The notes under the pieces were generated by a model. The model made no database searches and was not told the origin of the DNA. It saw only the letters and a program-made list of their open reading frames with translations. A program made the position numbers and the translations under genes. 64,000 nucleotides of DNA, taken from contig NZ_FRAB01000008.1 of the NCBI RefSeq assembly GCF_900142195.1, positions 1 to 64,000 on the forward strand, in the 5' to 3' direction. Origin of the DNA: Paraburkholderia terricola (lineage in GTDB: Bacteria; Pseudomonadota; Gammaproteobacteria; Burkholderiales; Burkholderiaceae). This document shows positions 20,928-29,560 of the stretch, piece by piece. Numbering within the stretch: position 1 is the stretch's first letter; every line of letters begins with the position of its first letter.

Positions 20928-21571
20928 CGCAAGCGCTTTCCAACCGCCCTGGTCTGACACGCGCGCAACTCGCGATCGAGGTCGGCGTGCGAATTCTGAC
21001 CGTACCGCTGCTCGGTCTGTTCGTCGCCATGACCGTTCACCAATACGTGATGGACACGTCGAGGGTCACGCTGCTGGTGTTCGCCTTCGCGGAGGTGTTG
21101 ACGGTCGGCCTCGCCGTGTTTGCCCGCGTGCCGCGCGAGCGTGACTGGAGGCCGCTCAGTCTCGGCGCGACCCTGTGCGCGACTTTTTACTTTCTCGCCT
21201 TTCAGATAACGCCTGGCATCCGGCTGGTTCCTGAAGCGCTGGCCGCCGCCTTGCAGGTGGTGGGCGTTCTCGTCCAGATCTATGCGAAGTGGTCGCTACG
21301 ACGTTCGTTTGGTCTTTTGCCCGCCAATCGGGGCGTCATTATCAATGGACCGTATCGCCTCGTTCGCCATCCGATGTATCTGGGGTATCTGATCACGGAC
21401 ATCGGCTTTCTTGCCGCGAACTTCGGCGTTCGCAATCTTCTCGTCGTTATCGCGCAATGGACGCTTCAAGTCGTGAGGATCGTGAAGGAAGAGCAATTGC
21501 TTTCGAACGACATCACGTATCGCGAGTACATGGGGCGCGTGCGCTACCGGCTCGTTCACGGTTTGTTCTGA
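20924..21571 (+). CDS. Isoprenylcysteine carboxyl methyltransferase (ICMT)/PEMT-like membrane protein
   Basis: A 215-residue polytopic membrane protein. The C-terminal half has the family hallmark: GPYRLVRHPMYLGYLITDIG, two further helices, then VKEEQLLSNDITYREYMGRVRYRLV, where the conserved RHPMY and EE residues form the S-adenosylmethionine site. Its ATG overlaps the tadG stop (ATGA), so it is translated with the tad operon. Bacterial members methylate small or lipid-like substrates; the substrate here is unknown. A role in modifying a pilus component or lipid is only inferred from coupling. Confidence 0.88.
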   Translation: MTQALSNRPGLTRAQLAIEVGVRILTVPLLGLFVAMTVHQYVMDTSRVTLLVFAFAEVLTVGLAVFARVPRERDWRPLSLGATLCATFYFLAFQITPGIRLVPEALAAALQVVGVLVQIYAKWSLRRSFGLLPANRGVIINGPYRLVRHPMYLGYLITDIGFLAANFGVRNLLVVIAQWTLQVVRIVKEEQLLSNDITYREYMGRVRYRLVHGLF

Positions 21572-21589
21572 ATGGCTTGTACATTGGAT

Positions 21590-21622
21590 CGATCGCCCGT
21601 GTCGTCGTGACACGGGCGATCG
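21590..21622. terminator. Hairpin between convergent genes (likely bidirectional terminator)
   Basis: Perfect 14-bp stem CGATCGCCCGTGTC / GACACGGGCGATCG with a 5-base loop, placed 18 bases after the methyltransferase stop and 20 bases after the stop of the minus-strand repeat gene. No T-tract follows on either side, so termination may be rho-assisted or weak. Confidence 0.7.
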
Positions 21623-21642
21623 CATGCCCGCAGCGCAAGCTG

Positions 21643-22935
21643 TCATGCGCGTCTTGCGAGATCCGAAGCGCGTGCTGGGCGCGCAAGATGCGTCGGGGTG
21701 ACGGCACAGTAGGCGGGGTTGGCTTCCGCGCCTGGCGTGACCGCGCAGTAGGCGGGTTTGGCTTCCGCGCCTGGCGTGATTGCGCAGTAAGCAGGCTTCG
21801 CCTCCGCGCCTGGCGTGATCGCACAGTAAGCAGGTTTCGCTTCTGCGCCTGGCGTGATCGCACAGTAGGCGGGTTTGGCTTCTGCGCTTGGCGTGATCGC
21901 ACAGTAGGCGGGTTTGGCTTCCGCACCCGGCGTGACCGCGCAGTACGCAGGCTTCGCTTCCGCGCTTGGCGTGATCGCGCAGTACGCAGGCTTCGCTTCT
22001 GCGCCTGGCGTGATCGCGCAGTACGCAGGCTTCGCTTCCGCGCCTGGCGTGACCGCACAATACGCAGGTTTGGCTTCTGCGCCTGGCGTGATTGCGCAGT
22101 ACGCAGGTTTCGCCTCCGCACCAGGCGTGATTGCACAGTAGGCGGGTTTGGCTTCCGCACTCGGCGTGATCGCGCAGTACGCAGGTTTGGCTTCCGCACC
22201 CGGCGTGACTGCACAGTAGGCAGGCTTCGCTTCTGCGCCTGGCGTGATTGCGCAATACGCAGGTTTCGCTTCCGCGCCTGGCGTGACCGCACAGTACGCA
22301 GGTTTGGCTTCTGCACTCGGCGTGATTGCGCAGTACGCAGGTTTGGCTTCTGCACTAGGCGTGATCGCGCAGTACGCAGGTTTGGCTTCCGCACCCGGCG
22401 TGACTGCACAGTACGCAGGCTTCGCTTCTGCGCCTGGCGTGACCGCACAGTAGGCAGGTTTGGCTTCCGCCCCCGGCGTGATCGCACAGTAAGCAGGCTT
22501 CGCTTCCGCCCCCGGCGTGACCGCACAATAAGCAGGCGCTTGCACCGCCAGCGCCGTGCCGAACTCGCGCGCCATCAGTTCGCTCGTCGCCCCCGCCAGT
22601 TCCAGCAGATGCGCTTCATCCTCCGCGCCATCGATGCCCACATAAGGATTGTGGTGCAGCACATAGCCAAACAGACGCTCGCAATCGGCGGCATAGCGCC
22701 GCGTGTCGAGAATGTGCGCGTGCCAGAACTGATCCACCTCCTCGCCCGGCACGACGGCGACGCTCGGGTATTTCGCCGACAGCTTCAAAAATTGCCGGTA
22801 GCCCTGCTCGGCTCGCATCAGCGTCGCGGGCGTCCATCCGCTCTCCTTCCGGTGAAGCAGCTTTGCCTTCATCTGGTCAAACTGGAGTTCGTCGATGGCC
22901 AGCCAGGTCCCCTCTACATCTCTTTCTTGTTGCAT
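21643..22935 (-). CDS. Protein with GRDP-like N-terminal domain and 22 cysteine-containing 13-residue repeats
   Basis: The start at 22935 has a GGAG site 8 bases upstream, giving 430 residues. Residues 1-133 resemble the glycine-rich-domain-containing-protein (GRDP/DUF1399-like) N-domain, with the characteristic EEVDQFWHAHILDTRRYA and DCERLFGYVLHHNPY. Residues 134-414 are 22 tandem copies of PAYCA(V/I)TP(G/S)AEAK, each with one Cys, one Tyr and a positive/negative pair. The last 16 residues are basic. There is no signal peptide. Function is unknown. No modifying enzyme lies next to it. The repeated cysteines recall metal-binding or multi-core precursor designs, but nothing shows either. Confidence 0.85.
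   Translation of the reverse strand: MQQERDVEGTWLAIDELQFDQMKAKLLHRKESGWTPATLMRAEQGYRQFLKLSAKYPSVAVVPGEEVDQFWHAHILDTRRYAADCERLFGYVLHHNPYVGIDGAEDEAHLLELAGATSELMAREFGTALAVQAPAYCAVTPGAEAKPAYCAITPGAEAKPAYCAVTPGAEAKPAYCAVTPGAEAKPAYCAITPSAEAKPAYCAITPSAEAKPAYCAVTPGAEAKPAYCAITPGAEAKPAYCAVTPGAEAKPAYCAITPSAEAKPAYCAITPGAEAKPAYCAITPGAEAKPAYCAVTPGAEAKPAYCAITPGAEAKPAYCAITPSAEAKPAYCAVTPGAEAKPAYCAITPSAEAKPAYCAITPGAEAKPAYCAITPGAEAKPAYCAITPGAEAKPAYCAVTPGAEANPAYCAVTPTHLARPARASDLARRA
21694..22536 (-). repeat. 39-bp coding tandem repeat, 22 copies
   Basis: In-frame minisatellite inside the gene above. Units differ mainly by synonymous changes and by the Val/Ile and Gly/Ser choices, so the array has diverged while keeping the peptide. 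Because the unit is a multiple of three and lacks stops in several frames, long open frames appear on both strands; these are shadows. Confidence 0.95.
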
Positions 22936-22981
22936 GGTGATGCTCCTTTCACATGTGATGGGCGCGCCCGAGGTGTCAGCC

Positions 22982-25900
22982 TCATGCACGCACGACTTGC
23001 GGGCTCTGCTCTTCGGCAAGACCGCGCTCCGGCCGGCGACTCAGAAACGACGTCATGTCGCCGGCAGGAAGAGGTTGGCTGTAGAAGTACCCCTGGACTT
23101 CATCGCAGCCTTCATTACGCAGAAAATCGATGTGCGCCTGAGTTTCGGCGCCTTCGGCGACCACTTCCAGGCCGAGGCTGTGACCGAGCGCAATGACGGC
23201 GCTGGCGATCTGCGCGTCGCTCTCACTGTCGGGCACGTCGCGAATGAACGAACGGTCGATCTTGATCAGGTCGATCGGGAAGTGATTCAGATACGCGAGC
23301 GACGAATAGCCGGTGCCGAAATCGTCGATCGACAGGCGCACGCCGGTCCGCTTCAAGCTCGCGAGCCACGCGGCCGCCTGTTCGGGGTGGCGCATGACCA
23401 TGCTCTCGGTCAGTTCCAGTTCCAGCATGTCGCCGGGCAACTGCGCCTGCGCGAGCGCGTCGACGATGTCGTGGTGCAGATGCGGGTCGGCGAATTGCCG
23501 CGCCGACAGATTGACGGACACGCGCAGCGGTCCCAGCCCACGATCGAGCCATTCCGCGTTCTGCCGGCATGCCTCGCGCAGCACCCACGCGCCGATCTGC
23601 ACGATCGCCCCGGTTTCCTCGGCTAGCGGGATGAAATCCAATGGCATCACCAGTCCGAGTGTCGGGTGACGCCAGCGGATCAGCGCCTCGACCCCGGTAC
23701 AACGATCCGATTGCAGCGACACGCGCGGCTGGTAGTACAGAACGAACTCGTCGTTGTCGACCGCGTGCCGCAAATGCGATTCCATATCGATGCGACGCTG
23801 CAAGGTCGCGCTCATCTCGCGGACATAGAGCTGATACGTGTTCTTGCCGCGTTGCTTGGCGCCATACATGGCGATATCGGCATGCTTGAGCAAGGTCTGG
23901 GCATCGTCGCCGTCGCCGGGGAAGGAACTGATGCCGATACTGGCGGTAACCTGCATTTGCCTTCCGCTCACGACGAACGGTTCGGAAAGCGCGCTTTGGA
24001 TCGCCTCGACCGACCACTTCACGTCGTCCTGCGCGTCCCCGTGCCCCGCGACGAGCACGATGAATTCGTCGCCGCCCAGACGGGCGATCATTCCGGTCTG
24101 CGCGACCTGCTGACGCAGCCGGTCGGCCACCGCGCGCAGCAGCTGGTCGCCGGCGTTGTGCCCGAGCGAGTCGTTGACGTCCTTGAACTGATCCAGATCG
24201 ATGAACAGAACATGGAGCGCGGTGTTCTCGATGTGCGCGGTCAGGAGCGCCTCTTCCAGCCGGTCCCTGAACATCAGCCGATTCGGCAGGCCGGTCAGCG
24301 CATCGTGATTCGCGATGAAGCGCAGATTCTCCTCGGCTTGACGCCGCAACAGAAAGTGACTCGCCTGGATCGCGATGGAGCGCGCCATCGCCAGCGCCTG
24401 GGGCTCCGTCTGACGCCTGTCCCGTGCGTAGAATTCCGCCATGCCGAGCGTCGTGGAACCGGCACGCAGCGGAAAGGCGAACACGGTGGTGATGCCCGCC
24501 GCGCCGAGCCATTCGGCGTGCGCGAGCCGTGCCACGGCGCTCTTTCCGGCGCTCCAGCAAGGCTCCATGAAGACCTCCGCGGCCGCCGCCGATGCGCTGT
24601 TCGAGCGCGACTGCAACCAGGGCTCGAGTTCGGGTATCCGCGCGCGGTAAATGGCGTAAAGCGATTGCCGCTGACCGGGTTCCGTGGGCCAGAACGCGCC
24701 CGCGTCCCAACCCATGCCGTCCGCCAGCACGTCCACCAGTTGCCGGAAAACATCGAACTCGCTCGTCGCGGTCGCGAGTTGCAGCGTGATCGCATGTTCC
24801 TGCTGCTGCGCGCGCTCCGCCGACTTGCGCTGCGTGATTTCCAGCGCGGTGCCGCGCAGCGCTCGCTGCTCCGGCGGTCCATATGCGTGGCCGATCAGAT
24901 GCAGCCAGCCTCTTCGACCGCGCGCGGACCGGTAACGGCATTCGAACTGGAACGGCGTGCCCGCGCGAAGCGTTCTCTTGCCGTGCGCCACCAACGCCGC
25001 GCGATCCTCCCGTTCGATCACGTTCATCAGCGCCGCCAGCGGCAGCGTGCCGCTGCGCGCGCCGATGAGGCGGGCCATCTCGTTCGACAGGCGGACCGTC
25101 TCACCATCGGGACTGATGCGCCAGTCACCCAGGTGCGCAATGCGCTGCGCCTCGGCACGCGCGATTTCGCTGTCCCGCAGCGTATGCGTGATCCGTTCGG
25201 CCAATTTGACGGCGCGCACGCGCGAACTCGACAGCGCATACCCCAGGCCGCCCAGCAACACACTGATGACCACGCCGGCGACCGTCGCGAACATCGGCAG
25301 ACGGCGTTGCGAGCCGCTCAGCGTTGCCGGATCGGCGGCGAACTCGATCAGCCAGCGCCGGCCGCCGAACGGTTGCACGAGACTTCTCGTGAAGTGCCGC
25401 GCGTCGTGCGCCGACGTGCCGAATTCATCGCCGGACGACAACGACGGGTGCGCCGCGGACACGCCCGCACCGGATGTCGGGTTACGCCTGACCGCGTCGC
25501 GCGCCATGTCGCCGATGCCCGCGACGCTGTCGAACAGCATCGTGGAGGGCGACGGCGGCACCGCCGGCGTATCGAACGCGCCGGCGTCGTAGATGCGAAA
25601 GCGGATCACGCGCAGTGTTTCCTCGCTGAGCAGACCCGCCATCAGGTCCTTGACACGGATGCCCGCGCCGACCGAGCCGATATACGCGCGACGCCGCGCA
25701 TCCACGGCATCGTGCGGCATGCCCTTGCGGTAGACCGGCAGGCGCAATGCGATGCCGATATGCGGATTGTTGCCCTCGGCGAGAATCAGGCGCCCGCTGC
25801 TGACCGGTTGCCCTGTGTCGCGCGATCGTTCGAGCGCAGCCAGTCGCCGGGACGGCACACCGAGATCGATGCCGAGCGACGGCACATTCGGTTCCAGCGG

Positions 25901-26404
25901 TTCGACATAGGACAGCACGAAATAAGCGGGACGCGCGCCCGGCGGTCGAATCGCGAAGTCGACGCCGGCTTTTTGCAGAACCGGGTCGCTGCGCTGCGTG
26001 GCGATGAACTGCTCCACGTCCGCGCCGCGGATATACGGCGCATAGTTCAGCGTCTGAAAACCGGGGTAACGCTCCGGCAGGTTCAGGCCGTTCACGAAGT
26101 CGCGAAACTCGCTGCGCGATACATCGTCGCCCGCGCTGAACAGCGCTTGCATCGTCACCAGTACGTCGGAATACAGCCGGATACGCGTGTCGATTCGCTG
26201 TTCGACATCGCGGGTGTCGTTGTCGAAACGAAGTCTCGCCTCGCTCTGGATCAGGTCCGCGCTGACCGTATGCACCACGGCCGTTACCGCGAGCCCGAGC
26301 AGCAGCATGGCGACGGCCAGGCCGATTGCGTAACCACGATGAGCCGGGCGTAGCAATCGCCCCCACGTCTCGCGCACATCCGCCCCCGGAGTAACCCCGC
26401 ACAC
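22982..26404 (-). CDS. CHASE-PAS-GAF-GGDEF-EAL cyclic-di-GMP signalling protein
   Basis: A 1140-residue inner-membrane sensor that may both make and break c-di-GMP. In order: a membrane helix (about 25-48), a periplasmic CHASE domain (about 75-300, with the SEFRDFVNGLNLPERYPG region), a second helix (about 355-378), PAS (about 395-510), GAF (about 530-690), GGDEF (motif at 777-781, intact) and EAL (motif at 906-908). The EAL site keeps ELTESMVM and DDFGTGYSSLAYL, so both activities could be present. The start is a GTG at 26404; a later GTG at 26377 is also possible. It lies just upstream of, and in line with, the cysteine-repeat gene, with a 46-base gap. Confidence 0.92.
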   Translation of the reverse strand: MCGVTPGADVRETWGRLLRPAHRGYAIGLAVAMLLLGLAVTAVVHTVSADLIQSEARLRFDNDTRDVEQRIDTRIRLYSDVLVTMQALFSAGDDVSRSEFRDFVNGLNLPERYPGFQTLNYAPYIRGADVEQFIATQRSDPVLQKAGVDFAIRPPGARPAYFVLSYVEPLEPNVPSLGIDLGVPSRRLAALERSRDTGQPVSSGRLILAEGNNPHIGIALRLPVYRKGMPHDAVDARRRAYIGSVGAGIRVKDLMAGLLSEETLRVIRFRIYDAGAFDTPAVPPSPSTMLFDSVAGIGDMARDAVRRNPTSGAGVSAAHPSLSSGDEFGTSAHDARHFTRSLVQPFGGRRWLIEFAADPATLSGSQRRLPMFATVAGVVISVLLGGLGYALSSSRVRAVKLAERITHTLRDSEIARAEAQRIAHLGDWRISPDGETVRLSNEMARLIGARSGTLPLAALMNVIEREDRAALVAHGKRTLRAGTPFQFECRYRSARGRRGWLHLIGHAYGPPEQRALRGTALEITQRKSAERAQQQEHAITLQLATATSEFDVFRQLVDVLADGMGWDAGAFWPTEPGQRQSLYAIYRARIPELEPWLQSRSNSASAAAAEVFMEPCWSAGKSAVARLAHAEWLGAAGITTVFAFPLRAGSTTLGMAEFYARDRRQTEPQALAMARSIAIQASHFLLRRQAEENLRFIANHDALTGLPNRLMFRDRLEEALLTAHIENTALHVLFIDLDQFKDVNDSLGHNAGDQLLRAVADRLRQQVAQTGMIARLGGDEFIVLVAGHGDAQDDVKWSVEAIQSALSEPFVVSGRQMQVTASIGISSFPGDGDDAQTLLKHADIAMYGAKQRGKNTYQLYVREMSATLQRRIDMESHLRHAVDNDEFVLYYQPRVSLQSDRCTGVEALIRWRHPTLGLVMPLDFIPLAEETGAIVQIGAWVLREACRQNAEWLDRGLGPLRVSVNLSARQFADPHLHHDIVDALAQAQLPGDMLELELTESMVMRHPEQAAAWLASLKRTGVRLSIDDFGTGYSSLAYLNHFPIDLIKIDRSFIRDVPDSESDAQIASAVIALGHSLGLEVVAEGAETQAHIDFLRNEGCDEVQGYFYSQPLPAGDMTSFLSRRPERGLAEEQSPQVVRA

Positions 26405-26736
26405 ACGACACGAACCCGTCCGACAGGCTCGCCGCTATTGATTCATTACCGCCCGGTCAATTAACGCACGCCAATCGTGCAGTTGGCATTGAATAGCGCA
26501 AGTGCGCCCGTTATTGCGGATTAAAGCAATGCTGGTCTAATTCGGCCATATTGGTAAATTCGACCGAATAGATTGGAAAGCTCGCTTGAGTCATTCCGGT
26601 TCAAGTCTAAGTAGCTTAGACGAAAGCCGTTTTTTGGCTAGTTATCACGAACCCTTATTCATATATCACGCGAAAAATACCTCATCCATTTCGGCATCGC
26701 CCCGATCATGCAGCGGTAATACATTCCGATATCGCG
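26405..26736. other. Intergenic region between porin and CHASE/GGDEF/EAL gene
   Basis: AT-rich, no gene supported. It should carry the promoter of the CHASE protein on the minus strand. Confidence 0.45.
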
Positions 26737-27918
26737 CTAAAACGAATGTCGCAGGCCGAGCGATACGATCATCTGGGTATTGCTGCTCGAAGGAGACAGC
26801 AAAAACATTTCGGCCGTCACACCGGAACTGGCACGCAAATAGACGGCGTTGAGATACACGTCGGTGCGAGTGGACAGGAAATAATCCGCGCCGAGCCCGA
26901 TCTGATTCCAATGGTCGTTATCGAGCTTCGAATACGCATAACTGGCGGCCACGAAAAAGGCGGGGCTGACCTTGTACTGGGTGTTGCCTTCCGCGGTGCG
27001 CAGGACGCTGGATCGACCGTTGTTCTGGAAGTCCACCAGCGTGAACACGCCTTGCATCAGCACGGGGCCGAGCTGATAGCCCGCCGCCGCGCCCGCCACG
27101 ACGAGTTTGTCGAAAACCACCGGCCTTGCCAGGGTGCCCAATGCCCCCGAGCCGGATAAGGGCGTGCCGAGTACCGGCGTGCCGATGCCAAAGACGGCCT
27201 GGTAATTGCGAATGGCGGTGTAGGCGGCCGCGAGGCGCAGCGGGCCTTGCGTGTAACCGGCGCCGAAACCCATCGCGCTGTTGCGCGCGAAGTCCCCCGC
27301 CTGGCCGCCGAACGCATACAGCGCGCCGAATTGCAGGCCGGCGAACGTCGGCGTCACGTACTTGACCGAATTGTTGATGCGCTCGCCGCCCAGCCTGTCG
27401 TAATCGCCGAGATGGAACGCAAAAACGCTGGGAATCGTCGAGCCGGCGGAGAACGACGACAGGTTCGTCGTCATGAAATCGTACTGACGGCCCAGCGAAA
27501 TCGTGCCCAGCCGGTCGCTGGCGAGACCGACGAACGCTTGCCGGCCGAATTCCAGTCCGCCTTGACCCAGCGTGCCGTTGTTGATGCCGAAACCGTTTTC
27601 GAGCCGGAATATCGCCCGGTATCCGCCGCCGAGGTCCTCCGTGCCGCGAAAACCCCAGCGGTCATTGCGACCGACGCCGCTGAACTGCGCCCACGCGTGG
27701 CCGCCCCGAACGTTGGTCGTATAGGTGAGCGCGTCGTCCACGATGCCATAAAGCTGCACGCTGCTTTGCGCACGAACTTCATTGGCGGATAAAGCCAAAC
27801 CCGCCAGCATCGCGCCCATCACCGAATACGACGTGAATTGCCTGATTCGGTGCCGCCCGATATCGGGGTCCACAAAATACTGTGTGAGTTCTTGTTTGCG
27901 TCGTTTTAAACGATTCAT
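26737..27918 (-). CDS. Gram-negative outer-membrane porin
   Basis: Second porin, up to 393 residues. It has the family start QSSVQLYGIVDDALTY after a signal core (MGAMLAGLALSANEVRA), the EDLGGGYRAIFRLENGF block, and a C-terminal Phe (LGLRHSF). The ATG at 27918 has a purine-rich run (GGGGGGC) upstream, but it puts about 33 polar and basic residues before the hydrophobic signal core, an unusually long n-region. The true start may be later. Confidence 0.92.
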   Translation of the reverse strand: MNRLKRRKQELTQYFVDPDIGRHRIRQFTSYSVMGAMLAGLALSANEVRAQSSVQLYGIVDDALTYTTNVRGGHAWAQFSGVGRNDRWGFRGTEDLGGGYRAIFRLENGFGINNGTLGQGGLEFGRQAFVGLASDRLGTISLGRQYDFMTTNLSSFSAGSTIPSVFAFHLGDYDRLGGERINNSVKYVTPTFAGLQFGALYAFGGQAGDFARNSAMGFGAGYTQGPLRLAAAYTAIRNYQAVFGIGTPVLGTPLSGSGALGTLARPVVFDKLVVAGAAAGYQLGPVLMQGVFTLVDFQNNGRSSVLRTAEGNTQYKVSPAFFVAASYAYSKLDNDHWNQIGLGADYFLSTRTDVYLNAVYLRASSGVTAEMFLLSPSSSNTQMIVSLGLRHSF

Positions 27919-28571
27919 TACAGCGCCCCCCTGAGTGAACCTGTTTTATGCCGGACATTCGCAAACGGACGTTTTCGGACTGACGCACTGACATTGGGAA
28001 TTACAGAACCGTGCCCGAGCGAATGGCAACGATCGATACAGCAAAAGAATAATGGCTTTCCAAAAAAGGTGGCGCTTTATATTTCGATGTGATCGATACG
28101 CCGCGGTTGCCCATTCCCCAGCGCCGGCTAGTTACCTGCTCCAGCCGGGAATATTCATCCGGCATTTATGCGGATTAACCCCTCACGCTATGTCCGGGCT
28201 GCCGGTTGCATTGAAGGCATTGCCGAAACAGTCCCGGCTTATGGTCGATCTTCGGGCGCCACACTGGCACATATGAACAGCTTTCGCTCAATCTTTACCT
28301 CGTGCGTTAGCGGCGAGCAGGTCACACGATACGATCGCTCGTGTCACTCACCTTGGTGGCCCCTAACCGGCGGGGTGCCGTTGCACAGTTTTGTCGATGC
28401 CTGCCGCAGGCCATGAAGAAACACCGAGAAGCGGATGAGCGATCATTTACTGTTTCCCGGCTTAGTGCGGTCAATCTCGGACATGTCTTGCGCAGGTTAC
28501 TGTAAGGCAGTGCGGCAATCGGCGGTGAAACAGCACGACAACCGGCACGACGACCGGCACCACGGTTCGTG
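27919..28571. other. Intergenic region, lower GC
   Basis: About 650 bases. Holds the porin promoter on the minus strand near 27920-28060. No gene, RNA or mobile-element end recognised. Base composition drops here and stays lower through the toxin-like operon to about 31.7 kb. Confidence 0.45.
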
Positions 28572-28910
28572 CTACGTCGAGCGAGGCAATTTCTTCACAA
28601 GCACGCAAAGCGCGATGATGAATTCGTCCCGATCTTGAGGATTTATTTTCCTCAGTTCGCGCAGCAGTTCCTGCTCCGCCGGGGCAAGTTGTTGTTCGAA
28701 TTCTTGCCCCGTCAGCAGGTACCCTACGTTCACGCCTGCCGCGGCAAGCTTCAACAGGTAGAGCAGACCGGGCTCGCGAGCACCCTTCTCATAGTTCGAC
28801 TGAGTCTTTTCTGTCACGCCGCCCTTGATCGCGAATGCCTTCTGCGAATCATGCAATTCGTTGCGCACCCGACGCAGGCGCGCCCTGAACTCCTCCCGTT
28901 TCTTCTTCAT
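28572..28910 (-). CDS. XRE-family helix-turn-helix regulator
   Basis: A 112-residue predicted DNA-binding protein. Residues about 8-65 form a Cro/CI-type helix-turn-helix (RLRRVRNELHDSQKAFAIKG, VTEKTQSNYEKGAREPGLLYLLKLA), followed by a short acidic and helical tail (LAPAEQELLRELRKI). The ATG at 28910 gives a normal XRE start; a second ATG at 28970 would add 20 residues. It is transcribed away from the Cry-like/ADP-ribosyltransferase operon and is the obvious candidate regulator of it, by position only. Confidence 0.85.
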   Translation of the reverse strand: MKKKREEFRARLRRVRNELHDSQKAFAIKGGVTEKTQSNYEKGAREPGLLYLLKLAAAGVNVGYLLTGQEFEQQLAPAEQELLRELRKINPQDRDEFIIALCVLVKKLPRST

Positions 28911-29560
28911 TCCAAACTCATCAAATTCGCGAATCTTATGTGCCCCGGTCACGGAATACAGCCATGACATTTGGGCAAAGAAAAATGGTACACCGTGCAG
29001 CCGAATAGCTATCCGGGAACCTGAACATTTGAATATGGAACTGCCGAAATTAAAGCCCGTGCGTACAGAAATCGACTGTTCTATAAGCACGCGGCGATAT
29101 GCGAGAGGAAGCGCATTGCGCTCGAATCGCGTCTCAATTACATTGAGCAGGTTCCCTTGAATAAGGCGCGGAAATGAATGCACCCACATCTCCTGCACGG
29201 AGAAAGATCTTTTTATGGTGTGCAAGAACGTGAACAAGTGGTGACTGACTGGACTATGTTCACCGAGGACAACGCGCGCGGGACACCTGTACGTCTTTTG
29301 ACGCAGACCACTACCCAAACGGACGGATTACGCACAGCGTCGGGACCGCATCGCAAGTTGCGCTGCTAATCTGAATCTCAACACGACTTGCACCTTGACT
29401 TGCACCTTTTACGCACGAGTTTCACTGTGCCGCATCGCGCGGATGAACTAAGGCGACCTTGCTCCCAGAGCGATATGAAGCGATTGCATCGCGCAGCTTG
29501 TCCGCCGGTGAAAGTGGAGAGCGAGTCGATCGTGATGGCTTTTTTAAAGGAGAAGCAAAG
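28911..29560. promoter_or_regulatory. Divergent control region: XRE regulator / toxin-like operon
   Basis: About 650 bases without a supported gene. Contains the promoters of both divergent units and a strong AAAGGAG ribosome site (about 29546-29552) for the Cry-like gene. I found no hrpII box (TTCG-N16-TTCG) here, so the operon is probably not HrpB-controlled. Confidence 0.5.

Noticed and set aside
21694..22536. CRISPR-like array suggested by regular repeats
   Set aside because: The 39-base units are contiguous, in frame and without unique spacers; they encode a protein repeat.
21643..22935. Calling the cysteine-repeat gene a ribosomally made modified-peptide precursor
   Set aside because: No modifying enzyme, protease or exporter gene is adjacent; the N-domain is GRDP-like rather than a known leader.
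21289..23196. Long open frames on the opposite strand and other frames across the 39-base repeat
   Set aside because: They result from the stop-free repeat unit; their peptides (Arg/Trp-rich) are implausible, and they lack ribosome sites.
23666..26353. Long plus-strand open frame antisense to the CHASE/GGDEF/EAL gene
   Set aside because: Arg-rich shadow; the minus strand carries recognisable domains throughout.
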